Shown one piece after another: positions 51,641-57,999 of a stretch of DNA of 64,000 bases. The stretch covers positions 1 to 64,000 of the forward strand of contig NZ_ACNN01000024.1 in NCBI RefSeq assembly GCF_000174815.1. Reading direction: 5' to 3'. How positions within the stretch are numbered: position 1 is the stretch's first letter; each line of letters begins with the position of its first letter. A model generated the notes under the pieces. That model saw only the letters and a list, made by a program, of their open reading frames with translations. It was not told where the DNA came from and made no database searches. The position numbers and the translations under genes were made by a program. This DNA comes from Porphyromonas endodontalis ATCC 35406 (GTDB lineage Bacteria > Bacteroidota > Bacteroidia > Bacteroidales > Porphyromonadaceae).

Positions 51641-52134
51641 CGGATTTTTGCCTTGATCACTCCGATTAGGTCTAGGCTCTTGAGTCGGAGGTCGACCGAC
51701 TCTCTCCATTTTTTGCGCGTATGACGCGTAACACCAGCAAACTGACGCTTAGGTATACGGATGGTAAGCTGCGTGCGCTTAGTGATGGCAAGCGCCTTGT
51801 ATTTAGGGTCTTTTGTGCTTTTATACATCGCCCAAAAATATTTTCGCATTTTGGTTGTGACGGGGACTTGTACAACCCCTCCCTCGTTGTGTATATGAGC
51901 ATAGAGAGTGCTGCTGTTGATAACTACCTGGTTGCCATCCGCCTCGACCGTGATACTCCGCCTCAGTGCTCCGCTGCGCAGCATAAGAGAGCCGATGCCA
52001 TCCTCGTGCTTGCGTGGAGGCCACGCTTTACCGTCCCACTCCTTACGCACAAATGCCTCAGCGGTCTCCTCCTGCATGATGACGAGTAGGTCGTTCGCTA
52101 ACAAGCGCTCAAGGTCTTGCTTATCTAGTTCCAT
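51637..52134 (-). CDS. Phage virion morphogenesis protein (Mu gpG / P2 gpS-like)
   Basis: 165 residues. WPPRKHEDGIGSLMLRSGALRRSI (split, about residues 37-60), then VVINSSTLYAHIHNEGG and IPKRQFAGVT are the family pattern of tail-completion/virion morphogenesis proteins. It is the last gene of the leftward late operon and the first to meet the early region. Confidence 0.82.
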   Translation of the reverse strand: MELDKQDLERLLANDLLVIMQEETAEAFVRKEWDGKAWPPRKHEDGIGSLMLRSGALRRSITVEADGNQVVINSSTLYAHIHNEGGVVQVPVTTKMRKYFWAMYKSTKDPKYKALAITKRTQLTIRIPKRQFAGVTRHTRKKWRESVDLRLKSLDLIGVIKAKIR

Positions 52135-52136
52135 GA

Positions 52137-52254
52137 TTTGTTTATTCCGATTTTATTATTATCTTTGCGTCAAAGATTGGTGAGCTAGGGTGTTCCCTAG
52201 CACACCACGAGGATCTCCGCCAGGGTTTTTTAGACTTTGGCGGTTCTTTTTTTA
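52137..52254 (+). ncRNA. Candidate phage small RNA (promoter, hairpin, terminator)
   Basis: A complete transcription unit faces against the late genes. TTTG at 52137-52140, a 19-bp spacer and TATCTTTG at 52160-52167 form a consensus promoter, with a start near 52173. The RNA would contain hairpin 1, GGTG-A-GCTAGGG/CCCTAGC-A-CACC (52179-52206, TGTT loop), and hairpin 2, a 10-bp stem (52217-52226 with 52234-52243, two G-U pairs) followed by TTCTTTTTTT. The length is about 80 nt with no open frame. It ends just at the stop of the MuF-toxin gene on the other strand, so it could be antisense to late mRNA or act in trans. Confidence 0.6.
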
Positions 52255-53625
52255 TAGGGTGTAGTCTTGACTTATTATCTGCTCTCTCGTAATCTCAATA
52301 TCTCGTTCGTAGTTGATGATAAAACGTATAGTTTTTATGTTTGGATATTTTAGGGTGCGCCATCCTATGGTATCTTTGATTATTTTTTCATCGTACTCTC
52401 CCTTAATAACCAACACAAGGTGATCCGCTTGTTTTGCTCCGGTTTGTATGTTTTTGTCGAAAGCATTTTTTGAGTTGCTCTCAATGTGTTTATATTCGAC
52501 TAATCGATTCTCTGTTATGTTACGGCTATCTGCAGTGTTACCATCTCCCGTTGCTTTGTATAATACGATTTCGTGAGCGTACCTCTCCGCAAGCCATCCC
52601 GCTGTATAAAGGTTTTTGAAACGCTCGTCTTTTTGGATGCCGGGGTTAATTGTTACACCACCCTCTCCAAATTTTATGTATTTTGTACCATCATCTCGTT
52701 TGGGAGTCTCTTCTAATAGCTTCCTCGCTTGACTTTCTTCTTCCGCATATTTAGAGTCCGTTTTGTTGCTGCTATTAATATTCTTCTCAATAGCTTCCCT
52801 TTCTTTATTTCCATTTTTCCCGTAATAGGGATGACGAGGTGGGATAAGTCGCCCCTCTTTCCCGGGATTAAACCTAAAAATCTCCTGCTTACCGGGGGTC
52901 ATCTCCTCCATGAGGTCGACTACCTCCTTGCTCTCAGAGCGAGGGTGTGTCCCCGGGATTACCTGTATTACATCGCACCGACACCCCCAGCCATTAGGGG
53001 GAAAACAGGTGTCCCACGCGGGGTCGCTAAAGGGGAGACACATACCATTGAGGCGGGCATGGTCGGCGCGTACTCTCTCGTCGCCTGCCGTCTTATATAA
53101 GAGGTCGTACGCGTCGCCCCATTGGGCAAATCGCTCCCACTTGGCCGCCATTTGGGCGGATGCTTGGACAAAGGCGTACTCAGCCTTGAGCCAGCTCTTA
53201 TTGTACTTGTCGTCAATCTTAGCCGTGTCGACTACAAACTCTTGCCAACTCTTTAGGGTGCCGTCGGCGTTGCGCGACCGGCCGGCCACCTCCTGCAGAT
53301 GGTGGTATGTCTTAAAGCCGGCAAAGGTGTGCAGGTCTTGACGCAGGGCACGCTGCGTCGAGTTAGATAGGTCTCGTATGATGGGGTCTACCTTAGCGGT
53401 GTACCCTCGAGCACTCACCTCAATAGCTTTGCGGATGGGCTTCTCGCGTAGCATCTTGGGGGTCATCTTGCCCCCCTGCTCAAGCACAAACTTTTTGGCG
53501 CGATTAAAGGCCTTGCGGAGGCGGCCGCTCTTGTCGGGGTCGTCATCCCCCTTGAGCTCGACGCGGATAGGGGTGTATAGCCCCTCGAGGATAGAGGTTA
53601 ATCGCTCATACCTCGAGGGGGTCAC
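52252..53625 (-). CDS. MuF-like minor head protein with C-terminal toxin-like domain
   Basis: 457 residues, starting at a GTG that overlaps the portal stop. Residues about 1-250 are the SPP1 gp7/Mu gpF head-morphogenesis domain, ending with the cysteine motif PPNGWGCRCDVI (about 211-222). Residues about 310-457 are a different module (AERYAHEIVLYKATG, then TENRLVEYKHI, GAKQADHLVLVI, IRFIINYERDIE) resembling CdiA-type C-terminal nucleases of polymorphic toxins. The DNA for this part (about 52252-52830) is visibly AT-richer. Injection of the toxin with phage DNA, or use as a host-directed weapon, is inference; no immunity gene adjoins it. Confidence 0.8.
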   Translation of the reverse strand: MTPSRYERLTSILEGLYTPIRVELKGDDDPDKSGRLRKAFNRAKKFVLEQGGKMTPKMLREKPIRKAIEVSARGYTAKVDPIIRDLSNSTQRALRQDLHTFAGFKTYHHLQEVAGRSRNADGTLKSWQEFVVDTAKIDDKYNKSWLKAEYAFVQASAQMAAKWERFAQWGDAYDLLYKTAGDERVRADHARLNGMCLPFSDPAWDTCFPPNGWGCRCDVIQVIPGTHPRSESKEVVDLMEEMTPGKQEIFRFNPGKEGRLIPPRHPYYGKNGNKEREAIEKNINSSNKTDSKYAEEESQARKLLEETPKRDDGTKYIKFGEGGVTINPGIQKDERFKNLYTAGWLAERYAHEIVLYKATGDGNTADSRNITENRLVEYKHIESNSKNAFDKNIQTGAKQADHLVLVIKGEYDEKIIKDTIGWRTLKYPNIKTIRFIINYERDIEITREQIISQDYTL

Positions 53626-54788
53626 CCGAAAAAAGGATCGGAGGCGGTGAGTTGATTAGCCTCTCCGAGGGTGGCACGCTTGCCGGTCACGGCCACCCCG
53701 AATTTGTCCTCGATCCACTTTTCGTCGACCTCGTAATAAGGGAGGATGTCCTTCGTGCGCTGCCATAGTGCGCTCTTGTCCTCCTCCTCGGGATACTCAA
53801 AGCGGAGGCCTGATGGGATATGTCCGAGTGCGGCAAGAGCAGGCAGGATGGTCGAGTTCATTGTTTTTTCGACGAGACCTCTGTCTTTTGCGCATTTCGC
53901 GTCGAGGAGCTTAAGAGAGGATTCCTCCTTGCTGTAGTTACCGTTAGCCGTATCCTCTCCGATTGTACACCCGAGTATCTTAATCGAGATGTCTTGCTTA
54001 CACGCCCATATGAGGCGCTCGAAGATGTCGCCATTGCCGGCGACACCGGTCGCAAATGACATCTCCTCGTTGCTGTCGATAATTGCCCAGTTAGCGCGTC
54101 CCATCCGCGTCATCATCTCCTCCGCTCGAGCAAGCGCCTCTTGGTCGTCGGTGTCGATTTTGAGGGTGCGAGGGGGTATGCCAAACGTCTCAGCAAACTC
54201 GCTCCAGGCGCTGAGGGCATAGCGCTTAAAAATGGTGTTGGGACAACAGTCAAAGAGGATACCTAGGTCGCTCGGAGCGCCTACCTCGAGGATGGAGGTG
54301 CCGTACCGGCTATCCGCGCGGTAGTCGATCCCCTTTGTGTCGGCCACGTCGGGGAGGAGGAGTCCCAACCCAGGCACAACATGGCGACGAGGGAGCAACG
54401 AGACGGTAAAGAGGTCCGTCGAGGAGGGGGTAAGCTCAAGGAGCGAGTGCCCCCAGTAGGGCGTCTCAAATAGGATAGTAAGGAGCTCATTAAAAGCGAT
54501 GGAGTCGCTAAGGAGCTTTGTTACCTCCTCGTTTGTCGTGCCCTTAGCGTCAAGGATGGCAAAGGGCTTGTTCAGCGACCGGTCCCTTCTGAGCTCCATC
54601 TTGGAGGCGAGGTAGAGGTCGTGCAGCATATCGTCGATAATATCGACAAGGCGCGTGCGGCGCGGAAAATCGGGCTTGGTTGCCTCCTTTTTAGCGTCGC
54701 GCCAGGAGCGCATGTCGCGCGAGGTCTGCGAGGCTTGTTTTTGTATGATTTTTTCGAGGAGTGATTCGGTGGCTTTGTGTAGTGCCAT
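53622..54788 (-). CDS. Portal protein (Mu gp29-like, DUF935)
   Basis: 388 residues. The DUF935 pattern occurs in DIIDDMLHDLYLASKMELRRDR (split, about 49-70), FETPYWGHSLLEL and FGIPPRTLKIDTDD, and GNGDIFERLIWACKQDISIKILGCT. The portal forms the dodecameric DNA entry ring of the prohead. Length is shorter than Mu gp29 (512), fitting trimmed versions in Bacteroidales phages. It is followed by MuF with overlapping codons. Confidence 0.85.
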   Translation of the reverse strand: MALHKATESLLEKIIQKQASQTSRDMRSWRDAKKEATKPDFPRRTRLVDIIDDMLHDLYLASKMELRRDRSLNKPFAILDAKGTTNEEVTKLLSDSIAFNELLTILFETPYWGHSLLELTPSSTDLFTVSLLPRRHVVPGLGLLLPDVADTKGIDYRADSRYGTSILEVGAPSDLGILFDCCPNTIFKRYALSAWSEFAETFGIPPRTLKIDTDDQEALARAEEMMTRMGRANWAIIDSNEEMSFATGVAGNGDIFERLIWACKQDISIKILGCTIGEDTANGNYSKEESSLKLLDAKCAKDRGLVEKTMNSTILPALAALGHIPSGLRFEYPEEEDKSALWQRTKDILPYYEVDEKWIEDKFGVAVTGKRATLGEANQLTASDPFFG

Positions 54789-54806
54789 GGCTAGATTAGG
54801 TTAGGG

Positions 54807-55229
54807 TTAGTACTCAAAATCGACTTTAGGGCGCGAGCCCATCGTGAGGTGGGATACGATCCGCCCGTCCTCGGTCTTGCGAAGTGGGAGTCCTACGATG
54901 CCGAGGGTGCCTGTCGCTATTCCTTTTAGGTACTCTTGGTGCAGCTTGTAGGCCTCGACAACTCGCTCAAAGGCGATATCTACGTTGTGTCTCCGCATGA
55001 TATAGTAGAGGGCTATATCCTTGATCATCTCCTTAATGTCGGCAAGGCAAGGGGCGTCAGAGGGCATGGCTTGTATCGCGGTGATGTCGTACTTAGCGGA
55101 TAGGTAACTAAGCACCCGCGCCTCAGAGGCACGGAGGCAGGTGAGGGTGATATCGGGGGTATTGTCAGTCATCTCCTCGAGCTTGTAGGCATCGACGACG
55201 GTAAGCATCTCTTGTTGTTGTACGAGCAT
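54807..55229 (-). CDS. Mu gp36-like protein (DUF1320)
   Basis: 140 residues. SEARVLSYLSAKYDITAI (about 34-51) followed by DIKEMIKDIALYYIMRRHN and LPLRKTEDGRI matches the DUF1320/gp36 family of Mu-like phages, head-tail connector-type proteins. It lies between the terminase and portal genes, with a spacer of 18 bp to the portal start. Confidence 0.75.
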   Translation of the reverse strand: MLVQQQEMLTVVDAYKLEEMTDNTPDITLTCLRASEARVLSYLSAKYDITAIQAMPSDAPCLADIKEMIKDIALYYIMRRHNVDIAFERVVEAYKLHQEYLKGIATGTLGIVGLPLRKTEDGRIVSHLTMGSRPKVDFEY

Positions 55230-55274
55230 AATCGGTATTGGTTAAGTGGTAGTTAATCACAAGTTAAACGGCGG

Positions 55275-56804
55275 TTAATAGTGTCGGTCGGGACGCTTGG
55301 AGGTCGTATAGTTACGCTGGTCTGACCCTACCTTGTTGAGCATCCATATCGCGGACTCGAGGGCGTCGGGGGCGTCGTCGTGGAGACGGCTCCCCTTTTC
55401 GGTCGCGAGCAGCTGGTCGATGAGTATTTTTAGTCCCTCACTATCGCGCTCCTCCTCATTAAAGAGGACAAATCCCCTCTCAAAAAGAGGCTGCATCGTC
55501 TCAATACGCGAGTACTTGTCGGGTTTCTTGCGCTTGTCGGGCGTGATGGGGATTTGTCGCCCTCCTCGGGCAATACCCTCATCCTTAAACTCTTTGAGTA
55601 GGAGGTCTTGGATAAAGTTCGCCTCCATGTAGTAGCGGGGCGGCTTGCGCCCTTTTTTGCGCGCAATCCACGCCTCGATATCGTAGTGCCAAGCCACCAT
55701 CTCAGCGACAGAGCATTGCCCTGCGTAGGCCTTTAGGACGTGGTAATACCCCTCTTTGGTCTTACCGACGAGCATTGTTGCCTTGTAGTCGTTAGCCTTT
55801 GTCGACTTAAAGGAGGGGTCGGTATAGGCTATGATCTTGACGTACTCCTTGAGAGGTAGGATCTTGGTGTATCGCATCCACTCGGGCTTAAAGACGGCTC
55901 CCTCCTCAATCGGATTGTTAAGGTACTCACGGGCAAAGCTGATCTCCCCTTGCTCATCGCGCATCGCTTGTATATCCTCGCGTGAGTAATACCCCCACGA
56001 GGGATTGCCCTTGCTGTCTATGATGTTAACACGGGTATGGTATATGTCTTTGATGTTGGCAAAGTGCGCGAGGATCATGTTTTTTGCAAATCGATTGCCC
56101 ACCATGATAAGGCGCCCACGCCCCCCGGCCATGGTACCGTATAGTGGCCCCATCACCCAGTTATAAGCCTTGCGGACGCGGCTCTCGTTATTGCTGAGTT
56201 GGTCTTCGTCGATATCGTCGATAAGGATATAGTCAGGGCGCTGCCCGTTTTTTTTGAGACCTCGGGGGCTTTGGCCACGACCGATGGCCACAAACGTGGT
56301 GCCATCGGCCAAGGAAAACTTGCCCGAGGTCCACTCGGTACCCTTGTCTGCCTTGATTCCAAAGTCTTGGATATAGGCCTCGTTGTTGGCAAGCTCCGCT
56401 TGGAGGTCGGCTAGCAGCCCCTTGGCGTTGTCGTTGCTGCTGGATACCAGCACAATAAACCGAAACAAATTTTCGCCTCGTGCGAGGATCCACAAGGGGA
56501 TAAGGCAGCCCATGTGCGTAGACTTAGCGTGCCCGCGCGCCCACTCGAAGAGGGCGCGTGCCCTCGGATGTCCTGCAATATATTTGGCCGCGTCAAGGTG
56601 AAATTTAGCGGAGTCGCAAGGCGCGATATGCGAAAAATAGGTACGGACGAAGTAGTTGTAGTCCTCCTTGGCGCGCCGTACGCGCTCCTCCTTGGTCTCC
56701 TCACACTCCCCGAGGTCAAAGGTTGTTCGGGTGATGAGGGACACCCGCTCATCCCAACGCTTGAGGAGCTCCACCGATACTTGTCTTTTGGGTCGCTTAA
56801 TCAT
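55275..56804 (-). CDS. Terminase large subunit (Mu gp28-like)
   Basis: 509 residues. The ATPase motor has Walker A-like WARGHAKSTHMG (about residues 91-102) and Walker B YILIDDIDED (about 192-201); the nuclease half has AYTDPSFKSTKANDYKA (about 326-342) and DDAPDALES near the end, supplying the RNase H-like acidic ligands. It packages DNA headful-wise. Length matches large terminases. Its start overlaps the small-subunit gene by 8 bp. Confidence 0.9.
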   Translation of the reverse strand: MIKRPKRQVSVELLKRWDERVSLITRTTFDLGECEETKEERVRRAKEDYNYFVRTYFSHIAPCDSAKFHLDAAKYIAGHPRARALFEWARGHAKSTHMGCLIPLWILARGENLFRFIVLVSSSNDNAKGLLADLQAELANNEAYIQDFGIKADKGTEWTSGKFSLADGTTFVAIGRGQSPRGLKKNGQRPDYILIDDIDEDQLSNNESRVRKAYNWVMGPLYGTMAGGRGRLIMVGNRFAKNMILAHFANIKDIYHTRVNIIDSKGNPSWGYYSREDIQAMRDEQGEISFAREYLNNPIEEGAVFKPEWMRYTKILPLKEYVKIIAYTDPSFKSTKANDYKATMLVGKTKEGYYHVLKAYAGQCSVAEMVAWHYDIEAWIARKKGRKPPRYYMEANFIQDLLLKEFKDEGIARGGRQIPITPDKRKKPDKYSRIETMQPLFERGFVLFNEEERDSEGLKILIDQLLATEKGSRLHDDAPDALESAIWMLNKVGSDQRNYTTSKRPDRHY

Positions 56805-57279
56805 CTGCTTGCTGTGTTAGTAGGTTGTCGCGCTCAATGAGCTGATGGATATAGATGTCCTGCAATCGCGTAAGCTCTTGTACAAACTCGCGACTTGTCT
56901 TGAGCCGCTTACCCTCTGCAACGAGCCAATCTCCAAACCCGGTAAGGGCGAGAATGACGTCATCAACGGTTGCCTCTTTTTGTAGGCTCTTGATCTGCTT
57001 GCAGACCTTGCTAATCGCATCTGCTGTCGAGATGGGCTCCCCTTGTTCGATAAGGGCGTCGAGCTGCTTGAGGAGCTTATTATAGAGGGTCTTGGGAGAG
57101 AGGAGGGACGCATTGCGGCTCTCTTGCCACGCCCCCTCTTTTTTCCATTTTGTGAGGGTCTGCGGGGTAATACCGAGACGCTCTGCAATCTCGCGGAGGG
57201 GTACCTTATCGAGATACAACCGCTTGGCATGGTCATACTTAGCAGGGTCTTTCGGGGCAAAGGGTTTCTTTGTATTCAT
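56797..57279 (-). CDS. Terminase small subunit-like protein (DUF1804/HTH)
   Basis: 160 residues with an N-terminal HTH: DHAKRLYLDKVPLREIAERLGITPQTLTKW (split, about 15-44), typical of small terminases and DUF1804. The rest is helical (LNKLLKQLDALIEQGEPIS and after). It would recognise phage DNA for packaging. It is divergent from a small rightward gene at 57320. Confidence 0.78.
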   Translation of the reverse strand: MNTKKPFAPKDPAKYDHAKRLYLDKVPLREIAERLGITPQTLTKWKKEGAWQESRNASLLSPKTLYNKLLKQLDALIEQGEPISTADAISKVCKQIKSLQKEATVDDVILALTGFGDWLVAEGKRLKTSREFVQELTRLQDIYIHQLIERDNLLTQQADD

Positions 57280-57287
57280 TTTGTTTA

Positions 57288-57295
57288 TAACTTTG
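57288..57295 (+). promoter_or_regulatory. -7 box for the small rightward late-region gene
   Basis: TAACTTTG is an exact TAnnTTTG match, 25 bp before the ATG at 57320. The -33 position has GTTT only. It faces opposite to the late operon. Confidence 0.5.
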
Positions 57296-57319
57296 TGCTT
57301 TGGTATTGATTTTGTCTAT

Positions 57320-57568
57320 ATGAAGCATGAAAACTATCTAAGGCACGTTGAGATGGTGCAGCAACTAGTACGGGAGTACTACGAGCCGGGGCGGCAGGAC
57401 CGCTGTCTTGCCGAGGTGTGGCGTAGGTGGGTCTATCCGGTCTATCCGATGTGCTATGAGACCCTCCGCCGCATCATGGCCATTAACCTTAAGGAGGAGC
57501 AGACGCAAATGCGTGCGGCTCAGTCTCGCCCCGTGCAGGCGTCGCTTTTTGGCGATCTTGAGTTTTAG
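57320..57568 (+). CDS. Small protein encoded against the late operon
   Basis: 82 residues from the ATG at 57320; a longer open frame upstream overlaps the terminase gene in antisense and is not protein-like. The sequence MKHENYLRHVEMVQQLVREYYEPG is helical, followed by RRWVYPVYPMCYETLRRIM, which could be an HTH-like recognition helix, and ends in SLFGDLEF. It has its own -7 box and divides the late operon between terminase and tail genes. A late-gene regulator is a plausible guess. Confidence 0.6.
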   Translation: MKHENYLRHVEMVQQLVREYYEPGRQDRCLAEVWRRWVYPVYPMCYETLRRIMAINLKEEQTQMRAAQSRPVQASLFGDLEF

Positions 57569-57647
57569 GGCTCGCACCAAACCTCTCTCGCTAGCTGTAT
57601 CCTCGTCTCCTGCAGACTCTCTACCCTTGCCCCTACCTTATACCCCT

Positions 57648-57995
57648 CTAATCTCCATCCCTCTTTTTTGCTGCCTTGATAACCTCGTCGATGAGGTCGA
57701 GGTAGCGGGCATAACTCTCGAGATGTCGGTCGGGGGCAGCACTCGAGGCAATAAGAGGGAGGTTAACGTAGAGGCGGAGGGAGAGGTCGGCACGGTATCG
57801 ATCCCACTCCTTATCCTCGTTGCATCGCTCCTCGCCCTCAGGGGCAATAAGGAGCGCCGGGGTCTTGATAGGCGGGTGCTTAAGCTCATCGAGGTACTCG
57901 TCACACTGCCCTTGATCAAGGGCAATGTAGGCGAGGGATGTTGTCTCTTGTAGGGCTCTTATGAGAGCCTTGATGCTGTCAATTGTAATAATCAT
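57648..57995 (-). CDS. Probable head-tail or tail completion protein
   Basis: 115 residues. KTPALLIAPEGEE followed by RYRADLSLRLYVNLPLIAS is a pattern seen in gp37-like/tail-terminator proteins of Mu-type phages, small beta-sandwich proteins. It is located between the tape measure gene and the small subunit of terminase, 5 bp after the tape measure start side of the operon. Confidence 0.6.
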   Translation of the reverse strand: MIITIDSIKALIRALQETTSLAYIALDQGQCDEYLDELKHPPIKTPALLIAPEGEERCNEDKEWDRYRADLSLRLYVNLPLIASSAAPDRHLESYARYLDLIDEVIKAAKKRDGD

Positions 57996-57999
57996 AGTA

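Noticed and set aside
57408-57953. Plus-strand open frame overlapping the 82-residue gene and the tail completion gene
   Set aside because: Frame differs from both supported genes and the product has no protein-like pattern.
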